Source: DATJGR01 sp963735085 (lineage in GTDB: Bacteria; Pseudomonadota; Gammaproteobacteria; Pseudomonadales; Azotimanducaceae). From it: a DNA stretch of 64,000 nucleotides. A program made the position numbers and the translations under genes. Location of the stretch: NCBI GenBank assembly GCA_963735085.1, contig CAVTJP010000010.1:124001-188000 (forward strand), written 5' to 3'. Shown in pieces: positions 54,006 to 62,194 of this stretch. The stretch's first letter is position 1; every line of letters begins with the position of its first letter. Under the pieces are notes generated by a model, which was not told where the DNA came from, made no database searches, and saw only the letters and a list, made by a program, of their open reading frames with translations.

Positions 54006-54009
54006 TAGC

Positions 54010-54025
54010 CTGGCATTATATACAG
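54010..54025. promoter_or_regulatory. SOS box 2 (LexA site) upstream of lexA
   Basis: CTGGCATTATATACAG matches CTGT-N8-ACAG with one mismatch (CTGG), four bases beyond box 1. Paired boxes before lexA are usual in gammaproteobacteria. The A/T-rich centre also offers a -10-like TATAAT on the minus strand (54016-54021), so the box probably overlaps the promoter. Confidence 0.75.
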
Positions 54026-54073
54026 CAAATTCGCCTGTTGCCTAGCCGCGCCGTGGCTGCGCTACGGTTCCCA

Positions 54074-54184
54074 GTGGAGGTGGATGTGCTTTGCGCCGGA
54101 CACGCTGTAAGTCCCATCCCTGGAAGCTCGTCCTGCGCCGTCCCTGGCGCAGTACGGTCCGGCACAAAGCACATCCACCTCCAC
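54074..54184 (+). repeat. Large hairpin repeat, copy 4 (type B)
   Basis: A 111-bp element beyond the lexA SOS boxes. Arms 54074-54101 and 54157-54184 pair over 28 bp with a single C-A mismatch (54094 with 54164). Arms share GGAGGTGGATG with copy 2, then differ from it (GTGCTTTG against TTCATTG) while still pairing. The core is as in copy 2. The right flank CCACCTGCGTCGGCGT matches copy 2. Confidence 0.9.
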
Positions 54185-54252
54185 CTGCGTCGGCGTATCC
54201 ACCCGTAGGTATGGCAGAGAGTATTCTCGCTACGAAGCGCGTCGCTTGAGTT

Positions 54253-54366
54253 GAGATGGGGGCGGAATTTCGATGCGACGGACCGTCGGCGCCAGGGATG
54301 GCGCTGACGAGCTCCAGGGATGGGACTTACTGCGTGTCCGTCGCATCGAAACTCCGCTTCCATCTC
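54253..54366 (-). repeat. Large hairpin repeat, copy 5 (type A, inverted)
   Basis: A 114-bp element facing copy 4 across 68 bp. Arms 54253-54283 and 54336-54366 pair over 31 bp, with one A-C mismatch and two G-T wobbles. The core lies on the minus strand, as in copy 3. The left flank GCGCGTCGCTTGAG is a diverged form of the flank of copy 3. A frame across it yields a false N-terminal extension of the hpt protein. Confidence 0.9.
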
Positions 54367-54482
54367 GACAACGCCGCCACTATCTGACGGATTCTATGGC
54401 GAATTCCGAATGCGCCAGAATCTGCGGCGCACTACACTCGCAGCGCTCTGCCTTCGTCAGCACGTATCGCCACGCAACTCAG

Positions 54483-55058
54483 ATGACTCATCCCGACGCA
54501 GCCGTTCTCGCCGACGTCACCGCAGCGCGCGCCGCCGCGGAATGCTTGTTCGATGCTGCGGCGGTTGCTCGCGCGGTCGACCAGTTGGCGGTGCGGCTGG
54601 CAGTGCGCCTCGACGGCACGCATCCGATCGTGATGTGCGTGATGAACGGCGGCATCATCCTCACCGCTGGATTGCTGCTGCGTCTGCATTTTCCACTCGA
54701 AACGGCCTATGTCCATGCGACCCGTTATCGCCATGCAACACAGGGCGCGACGCTCGAGTGGCGCGCGCTGCCGTCCGCCGATGTCGAAGGCCGTACCGTT
54801 CTGGTGGTCGACGACGTATTGGATGAAGGACATACGCTCGCCGCGGTGGTGGATCGGTTGCAGGCAGCTCGTGCGACGTCGGTCGTCACGGCGGTGTTGG
54901 TCGACAAGCAGATCGGGCGGCCACGGCCGGTGCGCGTCGACGAGGCTGCATTGCGCTGCCCGGACCGATTTCTGTTTGGACACGGGATGGACTATCGCGG
55001 CCACTGGCGCAACATTGCAGGGGTCTATGCACTGCCCGACGGATGGTCCGCTGCGTGA
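54483..55058 (+). CDS. hpt: Hypoxanthine-guanine phosphoribosyltransferase family
   Basis: 191 residues. It salvages hypoxanthine/guanine with PRPP to make IMP/GMP. The PRPP loop is VLVVDDVLDEGHTLAAVV, the N-terminal VMCVMNGGIILTAGLL provides the flexible-loop/PPi part, and FLFGHGMDYRGHWRNI is the base-binding C-terminal region. I chose ATG 54483 because the frame upstream translates the hairpin repeat. It overlaps the following phosphorylase gene by up to 16 bases. Confidence 0.9.
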   Translation: MTHPDAAVLADVTAARAAAECLFDAAAVARAVDQLAVRLAVRLDGTHPIVMCVMNGGIILTAGLLLRLHFPLETAYVHATRYRHATQGATLEWRALPSADVEGRTVLVVDDVLDEGHTLAAVVDRLQAARATSVVTAVLVDKQIGRPRPVRVDEAALRCPDRFLFGHGMDYRGHWRNIAGVYALPDGWSAA

Positions 55059-55810
55059 CGACCGAGGTGATCGGGATCATTGGCGGAACCGGCATCAATC
55101 GCCTCGGCAGTCACTTCATCGCGCAGGCTCGCGACGCAGATCGCGTCGACACACCGTTTGGTGCGGCATCAGCAGTGGCGCAGATCGGGCGCATCGGCAC
55201 GCACACCGCCATTTTTCTGGCGCGCCATGGGCAACCGCATCGACTCGCGCCGCATCTGATCAACTACCGCGCCAACGTGTGGCTGCTGCGCGAACTCGGC
55301 GCGACCGCGTTGATCGCGACCAACGCGGTCGGTTCGATCGCGCGCGCCGTGACACCCGGTGATCTGATGATTCCGGATCAGATCATCGACTACACGTGGG
55401 GTCGACTACATACTTATATGGATAGCCAACCGCTGCGGCATGTCGACTTTTCGTCGCCCTATGACGCGGCATTGCGTGACGGGCTCACAACTGCGGCGCG
55501 CAGGTTTGCCGGCGACAGAAAGGTATTCGATACGGGCGTCTACGGCGCGACGCAGGGGCCGCGCCTGGAAGCCGCTGCCGAAATCGATCGGATGGCACGT
55601 GACGGCTGCGATGTGGTGGGTATGACCGGCATGCCGGAGGCGGGCCTCGCACGTGAACTGGGGCTGCGCTACGCCGCGGTGTGTCTGGCGGTGAACCGCG
55701 CCGCCGGGCGCGGCGATGGACCGCTCAGCGAAGCCGACATCGGCCGCGTCGCCGAGCAAGGCATGCCGCTCGTCGCGCGTGTCATCGCGAGTTGCATCGA
55801 GTCGCTGTGA
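55043..55810 (+). CDS. S-methyl-5'-thioinosine phosphorylase / MTAP-type purine phosphorylase
   Basis: 255 residues. It should phosphorolyse methylthioinosine or a related purine nucleoside to base and ribose-1-phosphate derivative. Motifs are IGIIGGTGINRLG, FLARHGQPHRLAPHLINYRA, TNAVGSIARAV, VYGATQGPRLEAAAEIDRM and DVVGMTGMPEAGLARELGL. Met-Thr-Gly-Met-Pro-Glu-Ala is typical of the methylthioinosine type. The hpt-next-to-phosphorylase arrangement fits purine salvage of polyamine by-products. Start at ATG 55043 or GTG 55055. Confidence 0.88.
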   Translation: MVRCVTTEVIGIIGGTGINRLGSHFIAQARDADRVDTPFGAASAVAQIGRIGTHTAIFLARHGQPHRLAPHLINYRANVWLLRELGATALIATNAVGSIARAVTPGDLMIPDQIIDYTWGRLHTYMDSQPLRHVDFSSPYDAALRDGLTTAARRFAGDRKVFDTGVYGATQGPRLEAAAEIDRMARDGCDVVGMTGMPEAGLARELGLRYAAVCLAVNRAAGRGDGPLSEADIGRVAEQGMPLVARVIASCIESL

Positions 55811-55822
55811 GTCGATCGCGAT

Positions 55823-56788
55823 CTATTGCGGCTGCACCTGGGGTTCGGACGGCGGCGCCGTGGCGGGTGCTGGCGGCTGCGCAAGGCGCGCCAGTTCGGT
55901 AACCAACGCTTGCGGCGGCTGCACGGGATCGACACGCACCAGTACGCCGAATTTTGGATGATCGAGGTAGTGCAGTTCGCCGCTGCGCATGCGGCGTTGT
56001 TCGTGCAATTCCATGTATCCCGGTTCGGTGTTGGCCGCGCTCGTATCGTCGGCCCCGGTTCCCTGCACGTCGTCGCCGCTTTCCGAACGCGCTGCCGACT
56101 CCGCGTTCGTCACCGGATCCACTGCGTACCACAGCAGCGCATCCAGATGCAGGTAGCGTTCCTGGGTCACCCCGAGCACGCCTTCGATGCGCCGCACCCG
56201 GCCAACCTGCTCGCCAGCCTGAATCAACATCGGCTGTGACTGATCGCGATCGGGTACGGGTTGAATCCAGGCACGATGAAACAGCACGCGATAGCCATTG
56301 CTGCGGCGGAGTCGATTGTCCTGATCAGTCAACAGCAGCGAAGCGTCGGGTTGGAACCGATATGCCTGGCTCTGCAGGTCTGTCACGTAGTCGGCAATTG
56401 CCTTTGCCGCAGTCTCCGCCGCGGTCGGTGGCGCGGCAGGATTCGCCGGCGCCTGAGTCGAGCTGTTGGCCGCTGCGATGACCGACGTAACGGGTATCGC
56501 TAGAGTTTCGTCGTCCAGCGCGTAGGCGGCGGCGCGCTCTGAATCGTCGTCGAACGCCAAGGCATTGCGTGGATAGGCGCGCGGCGCGTGCGACACCAGA
56601 ACTTCCAGTGAACCGCCCTGCGAACCGCCTTGTGAATCTACGCCGACGTCGCCGAGGCGTTCGAAGATGATGATTTCGACCCGGTACCAGATGTTGTCCG
56701 GCAACGTCGGAAAATCCGCGGCACGTGCCGACGTCCACGGCAGTGCGCCGAATGCCAGCACCGCGATGAGTGCGCGCGAGCGGTTCAT
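55823..56788 (-). CDS. csiV: CsiV-like periplasmic protein
   Basis: 321 residues. A signal peptide (MNRSRALIAVLAFGALPWTS, cleavage near ARA) precedes WYRVEIIIFERLGDVGVDSQ and a long low-complexity middle. The end carries VLFHRAWIQPVPDRDQSQ, YLHLDALLWYAVD and MRSGELHYLDHPKFGVLVRV, the recognisable CsiV pattern. CsiV binds peptidoglycan and responds to noncanonical D-amino acids in Vibrio. It is translationally coupled to mfd: its start overlaps the mfd stop by four bases. Confidence 0.88.
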   Translation of the reverse strand: MNRSRALIAVLAFGALPWTSARAADFPTLPDNIWYRVEIIIFERLGDVGVDSQGGSQGGSLEVLVSHAPRAYPRNALAFDDDSERAAAYALDDETLAIPVTSVIAAANSSTQAPANPAAPPTAAETAAKAIADYVTDLQSQAYRFQPDASLLLTDQDNRLRRSNGYRVLFHRAWIQPVPDRDQSQPMLIQAGEQVGRVRRIEGVLGVTQERYLHLDALLWYAVDPVTNAESAARSESGDDVQGTGADDTSAANTEPGYMELHEQRRMRSGELHYLDHPKFGVLVRVDPVQPPQALVTELARLAQPPAPATAPPSEPQVQPQ

Positions 56789-59700
56789 GCCGATGCTGCC
56801 ATCGGCGACGCTTCACCGGGATCGAGGCGTCCGAGCAACTGGTTGACGCGGTCGAAGCGCGCCTGCGCGTCGTCGAGTTTGGCAGTAACGCGTAGCCGCG
56901 TGCCGTCTTCCAGCCGATAACTGTTCGGTTCCCGCTGCACCAGACGAACCAGTGCAATCGGATCGACGCGGGTGTCCGAGGCGAACTCGATGCGCCCGCC
57001 GTTCGGTCCAAAGTCGATCTTTGCGATACCCAACGCTGCCGCCGCGAGCCGCAATGCCGTGATCGCGAACAGCGTCTTCGTCGGTGCTGGCAGCGCGCCG
57101 AAACGATCGATGATTTCGGCCCTCAGTGCGTCGAGTTCGTCGCGATGCTCGGCACTGCTGATGCGCTTGTACAGAATGAGTCGCGTATGCACGTCGGGCA
57201 GATAGTCCTCGGGTATCAGCGCCGGCACACGCAGATTGACCTCCTGATGCGGCGTCAACTGCGCATCGAGGTCCGGCGTCTTGCCAGCGCGAATCGCCCG
57301 CACGGCGCGATCGAGCATGTCCATGTACAACGAAAAACCGATCGATTCGATCTGTCCGGATTGATCTTCGCCCAACAGTTCTCCGGCGCCGCGAATTTCC
57401 AGATCGTGCGTGGCCAGCGAAAAGCCGACACCGAGTTCTCCGGCCGCCTCTATCGCTTCGAGCCGTTTACGCGCGTCTTCGGTCAGCGCCTTCGGGTGCG
57501 GAATCAGCAGATACGCGTATGCCTGGCGGTGCGAGCGCCCAACGCGACCGCGCAGTTGATGGAGCTGCGCCAGGCCGAACTTGTCGGCGCGGTCCATGAT
57601 CATCGTGTTTGCATTGGGAATGTCGATACCGTTTTCAATGATGGTCGTGCACACCAGCACGTTGCTGCGGCGGTGGTAGAAATCATTCATCACCGATTCG
57701 AGGCGACGCTTTGGCATCTGACCGTGTCCCACGCCGATGCGTGCTTCGGGAATCATTTCGCCGATCTCAGCCGCGGTCGCCTCGATCGTGCGCACCTCGT
57801 TATGCAGATAGAACACCTGGCCGCCACGGGCAAGCTCGCGGCCGATTGCCTCGCGGATCAGATGCTTGCGTCGCTGGACGACGAATGTCTTCACCGACAG
57901 CCTGCGAGCCGGCGGTGTCGCGATGATCGACAGATCGCGGATGCCGCCCATCGCCAGATTCAACGTGCGCGGAATCGGCGTGGCGGTCAACGTCAGCACA
58001 TCGACCTCCGCACGCAACGTTCGCAGGCGCTCCTTCTGGCGCACGCCGAAACGATGTTCTTCGTCAATGATCACCAGCCCGAGTTCGCGATATGCAAATG
58101 CGGTGTTGAGCAGCTTGTGGGTGCCGATGACGATGTCGATCGCGCCTGATCGAAGCCGTTGGCGAACCGCGCTGAGTTCGCTCTCCGTACGCAGCCGCGA
58201 AACCGCTTCGATCTGCACCGGCCAGTCTGCGAAGCGGTCTCTGAAGCTTTCGTAGTGCTGTTGAGCCAGCAAAGTGGTCGGCACGAGGATCACCACCTGC
58301 TTGCGATTCTGTACGGCGACGAACGCGGCGCGCATCGCGACCTCGGTTTTGCCGAAACCGACGTCACCGCAGATCAGGCGGTCCATCGATTTCGGGTTCG
58401 TCAGATCTGCGATCACCTCGTCGATCGCGCGGCGCTGGTCCGACGTCACCTCGAACGGAAACTGATCGACAAAATGCTGATACTCGGCATCCGGCGCGGT
58501 GAACGCGTTACCGCCGCGCGCTTGCCGGTGCGCATAGATGTTCAGCAGTTCCGCCGCGACATCGTGAATCTTTTCCGCGGCGCGGCGTTTGGCTTTGTCC
58601 CACTGATCGGAGCCCAGCCGATGCAGCGGGGCGTTGGCTTCGTCTGCGCCGCCGTAGCGTGAAATCAGATGCAGCGCGGTGACCGGCACGTACAACTTCG
58701 CCTCTTCCGCGTATTCGATCGTCAGGAATTCCGACAGCGCGCCGTCGATCGTCAGCGTGCGCAAACCGAGGTATCGGCCGACACCGTGGTCGATGTGCAC
58801 CACCGGCGCGCCGATGTGCAGTTCAGTGAGATTGCGGATGATCTGATCGGAGTCCACCGAACGCGAGTCGCGCCGCGTGTCGGTGTCGGCGCGCGCACCG
58901 AAAACCTGCGTTTCGGTGATCAACGCGAACGTGTCGGTCAACGCCGCACATTCGATCGGTGCGACGGTCAGTGCCAGTTTCTGGTTGCCGTTGCGGAATG
59001 CGGCGAAACTTTCGGTGTCGACCGGTCGCAATCCGGCGCGGGCGAGAAATTCTCCGAACACTTCGCGGCGTCCAGCGGATTCGGCGCAGAACAACACCGG
59101 CACGGCGGCCGAGGAGACGAAATCCGAAAGGCGCTCGCCGGGATGGTGTGCGCGGTGATTGGCCGATACATCGGGCAGTGTGCGCGTCGCGAATTCGACA
59201 CTGTGGGCGCGCCCTTCCAGCACCACCTGCTTCAGCGATCCGATCGCGTGAAACAGTTCGTCGGTCCGCAGATAGATTGCATCCGGCGCGAGAATAGGGC
59301 GCTCGATGTCGTGCCGCAGGCTCTCGTAGCGCGTCCGGACTTCCATCTGAAATGCGGTGATGGCCGCATCCAATCCATTTGGCAAGACGGCCACACAATC
59401 GCCCGGCAAATAGTCGAACACGGTTGCGAGCGCTTCATGGAAAAACGGCAGGTAATACTCGATACCCGACGGCGCCATACCTTGACTGACATCCTGATAC
59501 ATCGGGCAGCGCCGCACGTCGACATCGAACAACTCGTGCCAGCGATTGCGGAAGCGCGCGATTGCGTCACTCGTCAGCGGGAACTCCTTGGCTGGTAGAA
59601 TTTCGACTGAGTCAATTTTTTCGATCGTGCGCTGACTGTCGGGGTCGAACGTGCGCAGGCTGGCGACCTCGTCGTCGAACAGGTCGATTCGGTATGGCGC

Positions 59701-60243
59701 CGGTGCGCCCATCGGATAGACGTCTACCAGGGAGCCGCGCACCGCGAATTCGCCGCGTTCGGCGACGGTTTCCACGCATCGATAGCCGGCCTGTTCGAGA
59801 TGCGCCCGATAGGCGTGCGCGTCGAACCGAGCGCCGACCGCGAGTACCAGGCTGTGGGCGGCCAGAAACGCCGGCGGAGGCAGTCGTTGCAGCAACGTCC
59901 GAATCGGCACTACCAGCACGCCGCGGCGCAAGCCCGGCAGCCGGTGCAGCGTCCGCAGCCGGTCGGAAACGATGTCCTGGTGTGGCGAGAACGCGTCGTA
60001 AGCGAGCGTTTCCCAATCCGGCAACGTCACCACCTCGACGGTGCCGCTGGCGAAGAATTCGATTTCGCGACACAGCCGGTAAGCCGCCGACGGATCTGCA
60101 GCCACGGCAACGACGAGGCCATCGTGCTGTTGCGCGGCGCGGGCGATCGCGAGGCTTGCCGCACCGTCGATGAGACCGCACCAGCCGATGCGATCACCTG
60201 ATCGGTTCGGTAGCGGAGGTGCTTCAGGGTTCGCCATGGCCAT
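56785..60243 (-). CDS. mfd: Transcription-repair coupling factor
   Basis: 1152 residues. It releases RNA polymerase stalled at lesions and recruits UvrA. Order: UvrB-homology region; RNAP-interacting domain (VVHIDHGVGRYLGLR); RecG-like helicase with Walker A LICGDVGFGKTEVAMRAAFV, VIIDEEHRFGVRQKERL (DEEH), TATPIPRTLNLAMGGIRDLS and IIENGIDIPNANTMIMDRAD; C-terminal TRG and UvrA-inhibiting domain. GTCRV-like RGRVGRSHRQAYAYLL is present. Start at ATG 60243 or 60237. It ends in an overlap with csiV. Confidence 0.97.
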   Translation of the reverse strand: MAMANPEAPPLPNRSGDRIGWCGLIDGAASLAIARAAQQHDGLVVAVAADPSAAYRLCREIEFFASGTVEVVTLPDWETLAYDAFSPHQDIVSDRLRTLHRLPGLRRGVLVVPIRTLLQRLPPPAFLAAHSLVLAVGARFDAHAYRAHLEQAGYRCVETVAERGEFAVRGSLVDVYPMGAPAPYRIDLFDDEVASLRTFDPDSQRTIEKIDSVEILPAKEFPLTSDAIARFRNRWHELFDVDVRRCPMYQDVSQGMAPSGIEYYLPFFHEALATVFDYLPGDCVAVLPNGLDAAITAFQMEVRTRYESLRHDIERPILAPDAIYLRTDELFHAIGSLKQVVLEGRAHSVEFATRTLPDVSANHRAHHPGERLSDFVSSAAVPVLFCAESAGRREVFGEFLARAGLRPVDTESFAAFRNGNQKLALTVAPIECAALTDTFALITETQVFGARADTDTRRDSRSVDSDQIIRNLTELHIGAPVVHIDHGVGRYLGLRTLTIDGALSEFLTIEYAEEAKLYVPVTALHLISRYGGADEANAPLHRLGSDQWDKAKRRAAEKIHDVAAELLNIYAHRQARGGNAFTAPDAEYQHFVDQFPFEVTSDQRRAIDEVIADLTNPKSMDRLICGDVGFGKTEVAMRAAFVAVQNRKQVVILVPTTLLAQQHYESFRDRFADWPVQIEAVSRLRTESELSAVRQRLRSGAIDIVIGTHKLLNTAFAYRELGLVIIDEEHRFGVRQKERLRTLRAEVDVLTLTATPIPRTLNLAMGGIRDLSIIATPPARRLSVKTFVVQRRKHLIREAIGRELARGGQVFYLHNEVRTIEATAAEIGEMIPEARIGVGHGQMPKRRLESVMNDFYHRRSNVLVCTTIIENGIDIPNANTMIMDRADKFGLAQLHQLRGRVGRSHRQAYAYLLIPHPKALTEDARKRLEAIEAAGELGVGFSLATHDLEIRGAGELLGEDQSGQIESIGFSLYMDMLDRAVRAIRAGKTPDLDAQLTPHQEVNLRVPALIPEDYLPDVHTRLILYKRISSAEHRDELDALRAEIIDRFGALPAPTKTLFAITALRLAAAALGIAKIDFGPNGGRIEFASDTRVDPIALVRLVQREPNSYRLEDGTRLRVTAKLDDAQARFDRVNQLLGRLDPGEASPMAASA

Positions 60244-60406
60244 GCGCCGGTCGAAGGGCGCCGTATTCTACGTCAGGTGTTCTGCCCATGTGCCGTTCCG
60301 CTCGCGCCGGGACCTCGGTAGTAGACCCATTAATTCAGACGCGTTAGAGTGCGTCGCGCCCAGATCTCCGCCCCACAGAGAGGCAGTTCGTTCCGATAGA
60401 GCGGTT

Positions 60407-62194
60407 ATGAAACCCACCAACATTTTCGAGCCTTCCTACTTCCATAAAGTAGTCGATTGCCAGTGGGCATGCCCGGCCCACACGCCGGTACCTGAGTACA
60501 TTCGCCTGATTGCTCAGGAGAAATACACCGAAGCCTATATGTTGAACTGGGACTCCAACGTGTTCCCGGGAATTCTCGGGCGTACCTGCGATCGTCCCTG
60601 CGAGCCAGCCTGTCGACGTGTGCGCACCGAAGAGAAGCCGGTCGCGATCTGCCGCCTCAAGCGCGTGGCGGCCGACAACAGGGGTGACATCACGCCCTTC
60701 ATGCCGCGCGTGCCGATCCAGAAAAACGGCAAGCGCATTGCCTTGCTCGGTGCAGGCCCCGCGTCGCTCGCCGTCGCGCGCGACCTGTTGCCGCTTGGCT
60801 ACGAAGTGCACATGTTCGAAAAGGACCCGGGCGGCGGCGGCATGATGCGCACGCAGATCCCGGCGTTTCGCCTGCCGGTGGAAGTGCTGGAGGAAGAGGT
60901 CGATCTAATTCTGAACATGGGCGTCGAACGCCATTTCGGCCACGACGTGACGAGCTTCAAAGCGATGCTCGACGAAAAATTCGACGCGTACTTCATCGGC
61001 ACCGGTGCGCCGCGTGGCCGCGACCTGCCGGATCTGAAAGGCCGCAACGAGAGCGCCGCGCATATCTCGATCGGTATTGAATGGCTGGGCAGCGTTGCCT
61101 TCGGCCACACCACGTCGATCAAAGGCAAAGTCATCGTCATGGGTGGCGGCAACACGGCGATGGATTGTTGCCGAACCGCGCGCCGGTTGGGTGCGGATCA
61201 GGTGACGGTGGTGGTGCGGTCCGGTTTTGACGTGATGAAAGCGTCGGACTGGGAAAAAGAAGACGCGATGTCGGAAGGCATTCCGATCGTCAACAATCGT
61301 CCGCCGGTGGAGTTCGTGCACGAGAACGGCAAACTCAAAGGCGTGATCTTCCAGCGTGTCGAGCAAGTCACCGACGCATCGGGCCGCAGCAAGTCCGTAC
61401 CGACCGGCGAACCGGATGTCTTCATGGAAGCCGACCACGTGCTGATGGCGATTGGTCAGGAGAATCACTGCCCGTGGATCGAGCGCGACATCGGCATCGA
61501 GTTCGATCGCTGGGAATGTCCGGTGCTCGATCGTGACACGCTGCAATCGACGTTGCCGAACGTGTTCTTCGGCGGCGACTCGGCGTTCGGTCCCGAGAAC
61601 ATCATCTGGGCGTCTGCACACGCGCACAAAGCAGCGATTTCGATTCATCTGTTCTGTCAGGGGCTGGATGTGAAGGCGGATCGTCCGCCCGAGGGCGTCA
61701 ACCTGCTCAGTCAGAAAATGGGCATGCACGAGTGGAGCTACGACAGCGAGCACGACGCGTCGAAACGCTATCTGGTGCCGCACGTCGATCCGCGCAAATC
61801 GCTGAAGAACATCAAGATGGAAGTCGAACTCGGCTTCGATCGGGCACTTGGCGCGCGCGAGGCGCAGCGCTGCCTGAATTGCGACGTGCAGACCGTGTTC
61901 ACCGACAAACTGTGTATCGAGTGCGACGCGTGCGTCGACATCTGCCCGATGGACTGCATTACGTTCACGCCGAACGCCGACGAAGCCGATCTGCGCCAAC
62001 AGCTCACGGCACCGGCGTTGAATGGCGAGCAGGACCTCTACGTGTCTGGCGAGCTCAGAACCGGTCGCGTGATGGTGAAGGACGAAGACGTCTGTCTGCA
62101 CTGCGGTTTGTGTGCGGAGCGTTGTCCCACCAATGCATGGGATATGCAGAAGTCGGTTCTGCATCTGCCGCAGTTGGGGTCCTACGCGGCATGA
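60407..62194 (+). CDS. GltD-like FAD/NAD(P) oxidoreductase with iron-sulphur clusters
   Basis: 595 residues. The N-terminal domain has Cys18, Cys22, Cys61, Cys65 and Cys69, as in the GltD/NfnB-type cluster domain. FAD binding is RIALLGAGPASLAVARDLLP, NAD(P) binding GKVIVMGGGNTAMDCCRTAR, and IIWASAHAHKAAISIH closes the flavin domain. The C-terminal part adds two [4Fe-4S] motifs, CIECDACVDICPMDC and CLHCGLCAERCP. It starts after a 160-base gap divergent from mfd and overlaps korA by four bases (ATGA). It probably moves electrons between NAD(P)H and the ferredoxin-like clusters of the 2-oxoacid oxidoreductase; that coupling is inferred, not known. Confidence 0.88.
   Translation: MKPTNIFEPSYFHKVVDCQWACPAHTPVPEYIRLIAQEKYTEAYMLNWDSNVFPGILGRTCDRPCEPACRRVRTEEKPVAICRLKRVAADNRGDITPFMPRVPIQKNGKRIALLGAGPASLAVARDLLPLGYEVHMFEKDPGGGGMMRTQIPAFRLPVEVLEEEVDLILNMGVERHFGHDVTSFKAMLDEKFDAYFIGTGAPRGRDLPDLKGRNESAAHISIGIEWLGSVAFGHTTSIKGKVIVMGGGNTAMDCCRTARRLGADQVTVVVRSGFDVMKASDWEKEDAMSEGIPIVNNRPPVEFVHENGKLKGVIFQRVEQVTDASGRSKSVPTGEPDVFMEADHVLMAIGQENHCPWIERDIGIEFDRWECPVLDRDTLQSTLPNVFFGGDSAFGPENIIWASAHAHKAAISIHLFCQGLDVKADRPPEGVNLLSQKMGMHEWSYDSEHDASKRYLVPHVDPRKSLKNIKMEVELGFDRALGAREAQRCLNCDVQTVFTDKLCIECDACVDICPMDCITFTPNADEADLRQQLTAPALNGEQDLYVSGELRTGRVMVKDEDVCLHCGLCAERCPTNAWDMQKSVLHLPQLGSYAA

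Noticed and set aside
54273..54482. N-terminal extension of the hpt protein beginning RRTVGARDGADELQG
   Set aside because: It translates the hairpin repeat core; the same peptide appears from copies 3 and 5, so it is not real protein sequence.
60905..62164. 419-residue minus-strand frame
   Set aside because: Antisense of the iron-sulphur flavoprotein; His/Arg-rich, no motifs.
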